Shown here: one piece after another, positions 25,338-33,809 of the stretch
Layout of the letters: each line of letters begins with the position of its first letter
How positions within the stretch are numbered: position 1 is the first letter of the stretch
NCBI GenBank assembly: GCA_963775085.1
Contig: CAVZHO010000002.1
Coordinates: forward strand, 62,001-126,000
Direction: 5' to 3'
Length of the DNA: 64,000 bases
Source of the DNA: JAAFIP01 sp963775085
GTDB lineage: Bacteria; Pseudomonadota; Gammaproteobacteria; Burkholderiales; Burkholderiaceae_C
Translations under genes and position numbers: made by a program
Notes under the pieces: model-generated
The model's input: the letters and a program-made list of their open reading frames with translations, nothing else
Database searches by the model: none
Told to the model about the DNA's origin: nothing

Positions 25338-27129
25338 CCATCGTCCCCAGATAGGCCTTCACCACTTCGGCGTTTTGCATCACGTCCTTGGGCAACCCTA
25401 CTGCAATCAGCTTGCCGTAGTTGAGCACGGCCACCCGGTCGGCCAGTGCCATCACGGCGTGCATGACGTGCTCGACAAAAACAATGGTGGAGCCTTGGTC
25501 GCGGATTTTTCTGATCAAAGCAATCGCATCGTTGATCTCGCCCGGGGTTAGTCCCGACAGCACTTCGTCCAGCAGCACCAAGCGCGGGCGCGCGGCCAGG
25601 GCGCGGGTAAGCTCCAGAAATTTTCGTTGGTGCAGATTCAGGTCGTCTGGCAGTGCGCCTGCCTTCTCGGCCAGGCCGGTGAATTCGAGCCATTTCCAGG
25701 CCTCGTGCGCAGCCTGCGTTTGGCTAAGCGCCGCGCCGCCAAACATGGCCACCAAGGCGACGTTTTGCAGCACGCTTAAATGGGCGAAAGGCCGGGGAAT
25801 CTGGTAGGTGCGTGCAATGCCAGCCTTGGCAATGCGGTGCGCGGCCAGTCCTTGCAGGGCCTGGCCCTCAAAGCGGATCTGCCCGCTGCTCGCAGGGTAA
25901 TGCCCGCTCACGACATTGATGAAAGTGGATTTACCCGAGCCGTTGGGGCCGAGCAGGCCGAGAATTTCACCGGGGAAGACCTGCAGATCGAGCGCATCCA
26001 GCGCCACTACACCAGTGAAGGTTTTGGTGAGCTGACGGACCTCTAGCAGGGGTTTGGCGGCGTCGCTTGGGCGAGCTTGCGTGGACGGCATGGCAAGCGC
26101 GGGCTTGGCATCGGTCGCAGCCGCAGCTGGCGTTGGCTGAGCCAGTGGCGAGGTCACCGGCGACGGCGGCGCCTGCAGGGGTGCGGCCTTGCCCTGCCGA
26201 CGCTGCATCACATAGCCCAAAATGCCCTGGGGCATAAACAAAATCACGATAATCAGAATGACACCCACGGCGGCCTTGCCTGCCAAGGGGCTGTTACCTG
26301 CCGTGAAAAAGTAGAGCAGGCAGGTGATAAACACTGCGCCCACCGCAGGCCCGGCCCAGTGCCGTGTGCCGCCCAGCACACTCATCAACACCACGGTGAG
26401 TGGCACCACGATAGTAAAGGTCTCTCCCGCTGTCACGTAGGACACGAACAGCGCGTGGATGCCGCCCGCCAAGCCTGCCAACGCGCAAGACAAAGCAAAG
26501 GCCACCAGCTTGTAGCGAAAGGTGGGCACGCCCATCACCTCGGCCACATCTTCATCGTCATGGATGGCAAACAGGCCAAGGCCCAAGCGCGATGCCTGGA
26601 TTTTGTAGGCAATCAGCAGCGTGGCGACGGCTGCTGCCAATGCCATCAGGTAAATTGAGGCGGATGGATTGGGGCCCAGTGCGGGGACAGCTACCGCATT
26701 GAGAACGATGCCAGGGCCGCCATCAATCGGGGTGTTCTGCACGATTGTGCCCACCACGAAGGTAATGGCCAATGTGAGCAAGGCAAACAGCTCGCCGCGC
26801 ACCCCTTTGACGCGAAACACCACGGCACCGAGCGCCACACCCAACAGGGCGGCCAAAGCCGCAGCCACTGGCAGTGTCCAGAGAAATGGCCATTGCAGTT
26901 TGGCGGCCAGGTTGGCCGAGGTATACATGCCGATGCCAAAAAACGCGCCATGCCCAAACGAAAAATAGCCCGAATAACCCGACAGAATATTCCACGACGA
27001 AGCAAGCACCATCCAGCTACAGATGAGGTAGAGAAACGATTCATAAAACGCCGGCAGACCCAGCCAGGGCACACAGGCCAACAGTGTGCCCGCAGCCAGA
27101 ATGCCGCTGGTGGGTTTGTCGACCTTCAT
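25330..27129 (-). CDS. Fused ABC permease-ATPase (LivM-LivG)
   Basis: A 599-residue natural fusion. Residues about 1-310 are a LivM-type permease with some eight to ten membrane segments (YLICSWMVLASSWNILSGYS, GYFSFGHGAFFGIGMYTSAN). A proline/alanine-rich linker (about 320-360) leads to a LivG-type ATPase with Walker A GPNGSGKST, LHQRKFLELTRAL in place of a canonical LSGGQ, and Walker B LVLLDEVLSGL. The ATG at 27129 overlaps the livH stop (ATGA). The altered signature motif (NLHQRK) is usual for LivG proteins. Confidence 0.9.
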   Translation of the reverse strand: MKVDKPTSGILAAGTLLACVPWLGLPAFYESFLYLICSWMVLASSWNILSGYSGYFSFGHGAFFGIGMYTSANLAAKLQWPFLWTLPVAAALAALLGVALGAVVFRVKGVRGELFALLTLAITFVVGTIVQNTPIDGGPGIVLNAVAVPALGPNPSASIYLMALAAAVATLLIAYKIQASRLGLGLFAIHDDEDVAEVMGVPTFRYKLVAFALSCALAGLAGGIHALFVSYVTAGETFTIVVPLTVVLMSVLGGTRHWAGPAVGAVFITCLLYFFTAGNSPLAGKAAVGVILIIVILFMPQGILGYVMQRRQGKAAPLQAPPSPVTSPLAQPTPAAAATDAKPALAMPSTQARPSDAAKPLLEVRQLTKTFTGVVALDALDLQVFPGEILGLLGPNGSGKSTFINVVSGHYPASSGQIRFEGQALQGLAAHRIAKAGIARTYQIPRPFAHLSVLQNVALVAMFGGAALSQTQAAHEAWKWLEFTGLAEKAGALPDDLNLHQRKFLELTRALAARPRLVLLDEVLSGLTPGEINDAIALIRKIRDQGSTIVFVEHVMHAVMALADRVAVLNYGKLIAVGLPKDVMQNAEVVKAYLGTMDA

Positions 27130-27983
27130 AGCTTGCTGGGTCGCAGGAGCAGCATGAAGATCAGCAGCGAGAACGACACAATCGGCGCCCAGGAGGGCGC
27201 GGCCACCGCCATGGTGATGGCCTCGCTGACGCCAATGATCATGCCCGCCACCAGGGGCCCGAGTGCACTGCCCAGGCCGCCCAGCATGACGGCGGCAAAC
27301 ACCACGCCCACCCAGGCAAAAATCTGTGAAGGGGTCAAGGTGAAAGTCAGCGCAAGGCAAATCCCGGCGACGGCAGCCAGCGCCGCGCACAGACCCGCCA
27401 GCACCAAGGACATGCCTTGTTGGTTAATGCCAAAGGCCGAGGCAATCGGCCCGTCCTCGGCCATGGCCCGCATGGCCTTACCGACATCGGTATAACGCAT
27501 GACGGCCCAGATGGCCAGTGAGATGGAGGTGGCCAACACCAGCGTGACCAGTTCCGGCACGGGGATGTAGAGTGAACCGACGGTAAATTTCAGGTCGTTG
27601 TAGTGCGTTTCCATGCGGCGGAAATCGGCCGTCCAGACAGCTTGGATGCCACTTTCAATAATCACCGTGATGCCGAAGGTGACCAACAGCGAGTTGAACG
27701 GGGTAATGGCAAAGCGCGACAGCATCCACTGCATGCCCACGCCCAATATAAAAAACAGCGGCGGCAAGATGGCCAGCGTGAGCAGTGGGTCAATGCCCCA
27801 CACACTGGCCATGTGGTAGCTCAGGTACGCAGCCAGAAACACCAGGCCGAAGTGGGCCAGGTTGATCTGGCGCAGCAGGCCCCAGGTCAGGCCCAGCCCC
27901 AGGCCAATCATGCCGTACAAAGCGCCAATGAAAAGGCCTGACAGAATGGACTGGGCCAGCAGGTTGACGCTGGGGAAATTCAT
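27126..27983 (-). CDS. livH: ABC transporter permease LivH
   Basis: A 285-residue inner-membrane permease of the branched-chain amino acid family with about eight hydrophobic helices. SGLFIGALYGMIGLGLGLTW near the N-terminus and the coupling-loop region (YTDVGKAMRAMAEDGPIASA, FGINQQGM) are typical. It forms the heterodimeric channel with the LivM half of the downstream fusion. It lies 30 bp after the binding-protein stop. Confidence 0.92.
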   Translation of the reverse strand: MNFPSVNLLAQSILSGLFIGALYGMIGLGLGLTWGLLRQINLAHFGLVFLAAYLSYHMASVWGIDPLLTLAILPPLFFILGVGMQWMLSRFAITPFNSLLVTFGITVIIESGIQAVWTADFRRMETHYNDLKFTVGSLYIPVPELVTLVLATSISLAIWAVMRYTDVGKAMRAMAEDGPIASAFGINQQGMSLVLAGLCAALAAVAGICLALTFTLTPSQIFAWVGVVFAAVMLGGLGSALGPLVAGMIIGVSEAITMAVAAPSWAPIVSFSLLIFMLLLRPSKL

Positions 27984-28013
27984 GGACTATCGGCGTGCGG
28001 CAATCGATGGAAC

Positions 28014-29222
28014 TTACTGAACCTGCAGCTTGGCACCTGGCGCTGCGAATTGGGGCGGCCATACCACGTTCCAGCGGCCGTCTTGCACCTGCTTGACCCG
28101 CATCAGGTCGTCCCCGTAATTGCCCAGACCGTCCAGGCGCAGGCGACCATGGATGGTGTCAACCTTGTTTTTCTTCAGCCAGATGGCGATTTTTTTGTCG
28201 TCAAAACTGTTGGTGCCGACAATGCCCGCTTCCAGAATCTGCCAGGCCGAGTAGGAGGCTGCCGCCTGCACCTCAACGTTGGTATAGGGCAGGCCCGCCT
28301 TGGTGGCGCGTTCTTTGAAGGCCTTGATAAAGGCAGCCGCTCCTGGATAGTTGGTATAGGGTGCATGCTCTTCAAAAATGGTGACCGACAGCGCGCGGTT
28401 GCCTTCGGGCGATTGCGTCATGGGGCCGGGTGCCGGATAGGTGTGGAAATGGATGGGCGGCGAGTAGTCAATCTTCTTCATCGCGTCCAGCAGCATATTG
28501 CCTTCCAGCGCGATGTCGCCAATCCAGACCAGGTCGGGCTTGGCATCTTTGATGCGGGCGGCAATCGGCCCAAAATCGCGGTTGCCAAAATCCCACTCCA
28601 GGAAGAGCACTTCCTGCAGGCCGCGCTTCTTGGCCACATTGCGTGCGCCCAGGCTTAAGAAGTGAATGGATGGGAATTTGCTGGTGACAAAGGCCACAGT
28701 CTTAGGCGGCTTAGGGGATGCGGCGAGTGCATCAAACACCGTGTTAGGTACTGTGGTGGCCGGATCACCACCCAGTGACCAGGCCGGAAAAGCGTAGTCG
28801 TAGGTCGCCAGCGACGGGATGCCAAAGGTATGGTGCACCAGCACCTTGTTGTAGCGCTGCGCCACACCCATGGCCGACAAGATGGCACCCGTAGCGTAGG
28901 GGCCCATGAGTAAATCGACCTTGTCCGAGGTCACCAGTTGTTCATATAAAGTGCGCGCCAGCTCGGCCTTGGACTGGTCATCCTTTACCAACCATTCGAC
29001 CTTGCGGCCCAACAGTCCGCCCTTGGCATTGATCTGCTCAATATAGATCTCGCCCACCATCTTGTGCGTGAGGGCCGTGGCCGATAGCGGCCCGGTGAGC
29101 GCCAGCGTGCTGCCGATACGCAGGGTGGGTTGCGCGGTTTGCGCGGTAGCAGCGGAGGTGAGCAAACTCGCAACGCTGGCAGTGACCGCGAGCATCGTCA
29201 TAACGCGACCGAAAAACTTCAT
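28014..29222 (-). CDS. Branched-chain amino acid-type ABC substrate-binding protein
   Basis: A 402-residue periplasmic protein with a signal peptide (MLAVTASVASLLTSAATAQT). The mature part begins LRIGSTLALTGPLSATALTH, and VEWLVKDDQSKAELARTLYE and TSDKVDLLMGPYATGAILSA follow, as in LivK-like proteins. It delivers the ligand to LivH/LivMG/LivF. AAGGAGATAT lies just before the ATG. First gene of the operon; upstream is a long palindrome-rich gap. The ligand is unknown. Confidence 0.92.
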   Translation of the reverse strand: MKFFGRVMTMLAVTASVASLLTSAATAQTAQPTLRIGSTLALTGPLSATALTHKMVGEIYIEQINAKGGLLGRKVEWLVKDDQSKAELARTLYEQLVTSDKVDLLMGPYATGAILSAMGVAQRYNKVLVHHTFGIPSLATYDYAFPAWSLGGDPATTVPNTVFDALAASPKPPKTVAFVTSKFPSIHFLSLGARNVAKKRGLQEVLFLEWDFGNRDFGPIAARIKDAKPDLVWIGDIALEGNMLLDAMKKIDYSPPIHFHTYPAPGPMTQSPEGNRALSVTIFEEHAPYTNYPGAAAFIKAFKERATKAGLPYTNVEVQAAASYSAWQILEAGIVGTNSFDDKKIAIWLKKNKVDTIHGRLRLDGLGNYGDDLMRVKQVQDGRWNVVWPPQFAAPGAKLQVQ

Positions 29223-29451
29223 GGCATATCTCCTTGCACGGATGGTGAATCGACATCGAATGCTAAACCATGAACTGCGAAAACATACACTGCGCTGACT
29301 AGCGAATACCCTTGGTGAAACTTGGCTCGCAATGGTTTGTGTAGGTATTTTTGCTGACGCAGTTGGTGCAATTTACTTGGGTCTTTGAAGGCAATGCTTC
29401 GAGTTTGGCTGCGTTGTGAGGGGGGGTGTTTTCGTGCGCAGATCTCGCGGC

Positions 29452-29650
29452 TTCGCGCCAGAGCGCGTGCCATGGCCATGCGCCCCAGGGCAGCGGCCCT
29501 TCGGGGAGCATCTCCAGTACTCGCTTTTGGGGAAAACGTCGAAACTCGCCTCCGGCTCAGACACCGACGTTTTCTGATCCCAAAAGCTCCGTGCTTCGAG
29601 CCCGCAGCCCTCATCGGGGCGCATGGCCATGGCACGCGCTCTGGCGCGAA
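29452..29650. repeat. 199-bp long inverted repeat with 35-bp perfect arms
   Basis: 29452-29486 (TTCGCGCCAGAGCGCGTGCC ...) is the exact reverse complement of 29616-29650. An inner pair, CTTTTGGG...GAAAACGTCG (29524-29541) and CGACGTTTTC...CCCAAAAG (29565-29586), and weaker pairing between them suggest one continuous, partly degenerate hairpin. It could be a mobile miniature element or a structured RNA. Confidence 0.75.
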
Positions 29651-29713
29651 TACCAGAGTGTAGACGGGCAGGTGTTTTAAGCACAGACTCGTACCATTTA
29701 GCAGAAAAATACC

Positions 29714-29760
29714 GTGCTAGTCCATGTAAATAGGTCGTATGTAGCTATGTAATATATAGC
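29714..29760 (+). repeat. Interspersed GCAGCTA element, copy 7 (intergenic)
   Basis: Reads GTGCTAGTCC, ATAGGTCGTATGTAGCTA and TATATAGC. A diverged copy outside genes. Confidence 0.6.
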
Positions 29761-30054
29761 AAAACATAAGCTGGCATTGTCCCCGAACCAAGCATCCGGG
29801 CGTGACGAGTGCGCCCTGTTTTTTCGCAGTGCCCCTTCGCGCATGCCACAAAAGCCCGCACGATACTTTGGAATTTACCGGTAGGTCATCAGCCGCATTA
29901 CATAAGAATGCGCGCGAGCGTGGCACTTCGACAAAAATAGGGACACTCGGCGTGCCAGCCAAACAAGCCAGGATAGGCCAGCTACTACACTGACTAACGC
30001 AACCATGCGTAAAGGCCGCTAGATTACTGATGATATTCACAGTATGATGCGCTC

Positions 30055-31149
30055 ATGGCATCCCACTCCATCCCCATCCACGCCATCAAAGGCCGAGGCA
30101 CCGCCACGCGCATGGCGCACCGGTTCAGCCAGGATGCACGGGAGGGCTTTGACGATGGGTGGGATGGGCTGGATACACAAGCGCAAGAGCAGGGGGAGGC
30201 CTTGCCGCCGCACACCCAGGTGCGCTTTGAAGATGCCAAGTCCATCATCACCGCCAACGACTCGCCCGACATCTTTTTTGACTACAGCATCAATCCCTAC
30301 CGGGGCTGCGAGCATGGCTGTGTGTACTGCTTTGCGCGGCCCACGCACAGCTACCTGGGCCTGTCGCCGGGGCTGGACTTTGAGACGCAGATCATTGCCA
30401 AACGCAATATTGCGCAGGTGCTGCGCCAAGAGCTGGCCAAGCCAAGCTACGTGCCCAAGCTGCTCAACATCGGCTCGGCCACCGACTGCTACCAGCCGGT
30501 GGAGCGTGAGCTGCGCTTGACGCGCAGTGTGATTGCGCTGTTGGGCGAGGTGAAGCATCCGTACTCCCTACTCACCAAGTCCAGTGCGGTCGAGCTCGAT
30601 ATAGATTTAATAGCTGCGCACGCTCAGCATAAAAGGGCTGCAGCCTATGTGAGCATCACCACGCTAGATGGACAGCTGGCGCGCATTCTGGAGCCGCGGG
30701 CCGCTGCTCCGCACCGCAGGCTGCGCACCATCCGTGCATTGGCCCAGGCGGGCATCCCCGTGGGCGTGAGCGTGGCACCGCAAATTCCATTTATCAACGA
30801 GGACATGGAGCAGGTGCTGGAGGCTGCGCGGGAGGCGGGTGCGCAAACCGCGTTTTATACCGTGCTGCGCCTGCCCTGGGAGATCAATGCACTGTTTCAG
30901 CAGTGGCTGCAACTGCACTACCCCCAGCGCGCTGAGCGGGTGATGGCCCGCGTGCGCGATATGCGCGGTGGCAAAGACTACAACAGTGCCTGGGGCCAGC
31001 GCATGAAGGGCGATGGCCTGTGGGCCGATTTGCTACGCCAGCGCTTTCAAAAAACCTGCGCCAGGCTGGGGCTCAACCGGGTGCGGCATGAGCTGGATCT
31101 GTCGCAGTTTGCGCCGCCTGCGCTGGACGGGCAAGAGCGATTGTTTTAG
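30055..31149 (+). CDS. PA0069-family radical SAM protein
   Basis: A 364-residue protein with the radical SAM cluster motif CEHGCVYC (about residues 86-93) in NPYRGCEHGCVYCFARPTH, and downstream TDCYQPVERELRLTRSVIAL and PRAAAPHRRLRTIRALAQAG. The family is related to spore photoproduct lyase-like proteins; its reaction is unproven. Residues about 180-197 (VELDIDLIAAHAQHKRAA) derive from a repeat copy (30594-30645), yet the distance between the flanking LTKS and TTLD motifs looks normal from memory of relatives. Tail to tail with the EptA-like gene. Confidence 0.9.
   Translation: MASHSIPIHAIKGRGTATRMAHRFSQDAREGFDDGWDGLDTQAQEQGEALPPHTQVRFEDAKSIITANDSPDIFFDYSINPYRGCEHGCVYCFARPTHSYLGLSPGLDFETQIIAKRNIAQVLRQELAKPSYVPKLLNIGSATDCYQPVERELRLTRSVIALLGEVKHPYSLLTKSSAVELDIDLIAAHAQHKRAAAYVSITTLDGQLARILEPRAAAPHRRLRTIRALAQAGIPVGVSVAPQIPFINEDMEQVLEAAREAGAQTAFYTVLRLPWEINALFQQWLQLHYPQRAERVMARVRDMRGGKDYNSAWGQRMKGDGLWADLLRQRFQKTCARLGLNRVRHELDLSQFAPPALDGQERLF
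30594..30645 (-). repeat. Interspersed GCAGCTA element, copy 8 (inside radical SAM gene)
   Basis: The top strand reads GATATAGATTTAATAGCTGC, GCACGCTCAGC, AAAAGGGCTGCAGCC. It is antisense to the gene and read as LIAAHAQ, the same frame as copies 2 and 3. Confidence 0.7.
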
Positions 31150-31154
31150 GTCAT

Positions 31155-32879
31155 TTACTTCACGCAAGGTGCGTAAATGTCGGCCTCGCGTTGGTACACA
31201 CTGGTTTGCACATCCATCAACCCCAGCACCGAGTGGAACAGATTGTCGTGACTCACGCGCGTGTCTATTGCGGCTTTCAGGCAGCCGATGTCAAGTCGGT
31301 TGCGGCGGGCGTAGTCCGCAGACAACCAGGTGATCCAGGGCACGCGCTTTTGCACATCGGGGGCGATGGCGTAGGGCAGGCCGTGCAGGTACAGGTTGTT
31401 CTCGCCCAGCGATTCGCCGTGGTCCGATATGTAAATCATGGCGGTCTGCGCCACATTGGATTGGGCTTTCAGCCATTTAACTGTAGAAGCCAAAAAATGA
31501 TCGGCATACGCAATGGTGTTGTCATAGGCGTTGACGACTTCGTCGCGTTTGCAATCCGGTAGCGCGTTACTGGCGCAAATCGGCGTAAATTTTTTAAACG
31601 CCTCGGGCACGCGTTTAAAGTAGGCCGGACCGTGGCTGCCCATGGTGTGCATTACGATGACAACCCCTTTGGCACGGCGTTCGGCAGGCAGCTTGGCGAT
31701 ACGTTCGTTCAGGTTTTCCAGCATCACTTCGTCAAAACATTCACCCGTCTTGCAGTGCTCAGACCCCTTGGTATTGCTGGTATCCGCACTGGCGATACGC
31801 GCGCAAACCACCTTGCAGCCCGACTGGTTGTCCAGCCACAGCACCGCCAGGCCAGCGTGCTGCAATACGTCCAGCACGTTCTCGTAATTGACCGCACGGT
31901 CGTCATAGGTTTCGCGCCCCAGATGGCTGAACATGCAGGGCACCGAGGCGGCGGTGCTGGTGCCGCAGGACCAGGCGTTGCGCAGGCTGACCATGTTCTC
32001 GCTGGCCATCAGTGCGCCTAGCTGCGGCGTGGTCGGGCGTGTATAGCCGTTGATGGCAAAGTTGCCCGCGCGTGCGGTCTCGCCCAGCACCAGCACCATC
32101 AATGGCGGTTTGTTGGTGTTGCCAGCATAGCTGAGCCCCAGCTTGGCATCGGTTCCTAAGGGCTCCAATTTCATCTTGCCTTTTTTCAGTGGCGTAGCAG
32201 CGATGTTGGCCAGTCCATAGAGTGAATTGAGCGGATTGATCAGATAGCGTACATGAGTGTGGTTGCGCATGAGGGATGCAAAACTTTGGTAAAAAATAGC
32301 GACAGTCAACGCAAACAGCGCGAAAGATGCTACCAAAAATGCAGTATTCAACAACCCTTGCTTGACCCATGTGTGGCTCCGTACGCGCGCGCGCGCGACC
32401 CAAACAGATGGGAAAACGCCCAGCACCAGGACGGTGGTGAAAAAATTCAGATTCAGCAGATCGCGAGTCTCTTTGGGGTCGGTTTGCACCACGTTGAGCA
32501 TCATCGTGGTGTCGATGACCACGCCATAACTGACCATGAAGTGTGCCCCCACGGCAGCGGCGATCAGTAAAAAGATGCCGACGGGCTTGATGGTTCTGCG
32601 CCAGGCCAGCAGAGCAAACACGGCGCAAGTTAGCGCAAAAATAATGACTGCCAAACCCACCGCAAAGATGTAATCTGGAGCAGTGTTCAAGCGCCCGATG
32701 CGCGAGAGCTCGCGCCACAGCGCGTAATTGCACAGTGTAGACAACCACACACTGACGATCACCAGAACATGCAGCGGGTTGAAACTGCGGGCGCGCTCGG
32801 GCAGCTTTTGCCATGCTGCGGCGCTTTGCGCGTCCAGCAGGGTGCCGTAGCCGGTACTTCTGAAGAGTTTGAGTGCCAT
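31155..32879 (-). CDS. Phosphoethanolamine transferase (EptA-like, sulfatase fold)
   Basis: A 574-residue inner-membrane enzyme. Five membrane helices lie in the first about 190 residues; the periplasmic catalytic domain starts near VLVLGETARAGNFAINGYTR, with the nucleophile Thr in SCGTSTAASVPCMF and metal ligands in ISDHGESLGENNLYLHG. The family adds phosphoethanolamine to lipid A or related glycolipids and can lower polymyxin binding. Cysteine pairs typical of the family (CKVVC, CKTGEC) are present. No two-component regulator is adjacent. Confidence 0.92.
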   Translation of the reverse strand: MALKLFRSTGYGTLLDAQSAAAWQKLPERARSFNPLHVLVIVSVWLSTLCNYALWRELSRIGRLNTAPDYIFAVGLAVIIFALTCAVFALLAWRRTIKPVGIFLLIAAAVGAHFMVSYGVVIDTTMMLNVVQTDPKETRDLLNLNFFTTVLVLGVFPSVWVARARVRSHTWVKQGLLNTAFLVASFALFALTVAIFYQSFASLMRNHTHVRYLINPLNSLYGLANIAATPLKKGKMKLEPLGTDAKLGLSYAGNTNKPPLMVLVLGETARAGNFAINGYTRPTTPQLGALMASENMVSLRNAWSCGTSTAASVPCMFSHLGRETYDDRAVNYENVLDVLQHAGLAVLWLDNQSGCKVVCARIASADTSNTKGSEHCKTGECFDEVMLENLNERIAKLPAERRAKGVVIVMHTMGSHGPAYFKRVPEAFKKFTPICASNALPDCKRDEVVNAYDNTIAYADHFLASTVKWLKAQSNVAQTAMIYISDHGESLGENNLYLHGLPYAIAPDVQKRVPWITWLSADYARRNRLDIGCLKAAIDTRVSHDNLFHSVLGLMDVQTSVYQREADIYAPCVK

Positions 32880-32916
32880 GGTGTTCTGCGCCGGATTTTA
32901 TACGCAAATCTAACCA

Positions 32917-32961
32917 AAGTCCCATCAAATAGGGCGTAAGCAGCTATATTTAAAGTAGCAG
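32917..32961 (+). repeat. Interspersed GCAGCTA element, copy 9 (intergenic)
   Basis: Reads AAAGTCCCATCAAATAGGGC, GTAAGCAGCTATATTTAAAG, TAGCA. It lies between the EptA-like start and the end of mobA. Confidence 0.6.
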
Positions 32962-32994
32962 TTGCACAGGGTATCCCCTAGCATGGACGGATGC

Positions 32995-33627
32995 TTATAC
33001 CTGCAACTGGTGCAGCTCGGCCAGGGTATTGGCATTGGCAAAGGCGCGCGGGTTGTCGCCCGGTAGGTCAAAGGGCACCGTGACACAGCGGTGCTGCGCC
33101 GTCCATGCGTCGATCTTGCGGCCACCGCCTTGCATAAACGCCACCAGGCTTTCCAGCAAACTGGCGCTCAGCAGGCAAAACACCGGCTGCGCGCGGGTGC
33201 GGGTCTGCCCTGCCTCGTCGGTCTCGGGGGCACAGGCCATGGCGATTTCGGCATCTTCCCGCTCCAAGGCATTGGCCAGGCGCTGCGCCAGGTCCAGGGG
33301 AAAGAGCGGGGTGTCGCAGGGCACCGTGAGCAGATAGGGCGTTTCGCAGCGCTCCAGTCCGGTGAGAAAGCCCGCCAGTGGCCCGGCAAACTCGCTGGGC
33401 GCGGCATCGGGCCAGACCGATACGCCCATGGCCTCGTAGGCGGCCAGGTTGCGGTTGGCGTTGACCATGGTCTCGGCAATCACGCCACCCTCCTGCATTT
33501 GCAGGCGCATGAGGGTGTGCAGGGCCAGCGGCACGCCGTTGAAGGTTTGCAGGCCCTTGTCCACCCCGCCCATGCGCGAGCCGCGGCCGCCGGCGAGGAT
33601 GATGGCGGTGATGGTTTGTGTATTCAT
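32995..33627 (-). CDS. mobA: Molybdenum cofactor guanylyltransferase MobA
   Basis: A 210-residue enzyme that attaches GMP to molybdopterin to give the MGD cofactor. The nucleotide-binding start is ILAGGRGSRMGGVDKGLQTF, and LLTVPCDTPLFPLDLAQRL and RQIDAW-like KIDAWTAQHRC are family features. It pairs functionally with moaA just upstream on the same strand (183 bp away). Note that XdhB normally uses a mono-nucleotide-free or cytosine form of the cofactor, so MobA likely serves other enzymes. Confidence 0.93.
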   Translation of the reverse strand: MNTQTITAIILAGGRGSRMGGVDKGLQTFNGVPLALHTLMRLQMQEGGVIAETMVNANRNLAAYEAMGVSVWPDAAPSEFAGPLAGFLTGLERCETPYLLTVPCDTPLFPLDLAQRLANALEREDAEIAMACAPETDEAGQTRTRAQPVFCLLSASLLESLVAFMQGGGRKIDAWTAQHRCVTVPFDLPGDNPRAFANANTLAELHQLQV

Positions 33628-33650
33628 TAATGTTAAGAAATGTGCAGTGA

Positions 33651-33776
33651 GAGGTAACGCGAAAAGCGCAAAAAATTCGCAAAAAACGCTAAAAAATATT
33701 TAGCGATAGCAATAGCTGGTAGTTGCATTGTTTTGGCGATTTTGGTATTCCAATTTTGCGTTTTTTGCGTTACCTG
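33651..33776. repeat. Inverted pair of an AGGTAACGC(A/G)AAAA repeat
   Basis: GAGGTAACGCGAAAAGCGCA at 33651-33670 is mirrored by TGCGTTTTTTGCGTTACCT (reverse) near 33757-33775. A third copy lies at 37062-37086 after coaBC. They flank an AT-rich stretch with GCTAAAAAATATTTAGC. No gene lies in the gap 33628-33809. Confidence 0.6.
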
Positions 33777-33809
33777 TTTGTATTGCAGGTGCATGCGTAA
33801 GGTCACATA

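Larger units (their letters stand above)
29223..30054. other. 832-bp intergenic region rich in inverted repeats
   Basis: I see no convincing gene. It holds a 35-bp perfect inverted repeat with nested arms (29452-29650), one GCAGCTA element (29714-29760) and a degenerate inverted repeat (about 29798-29960). Short frames here are by-products of the palindromes. Confidence 0.6.

Noticed and set aside
29385..29684. Several short frames on both strands around 29400-29700
   Set aside because: They arise from the 35-bp inverted repeat and read similar peptides on both strands; no start signals.
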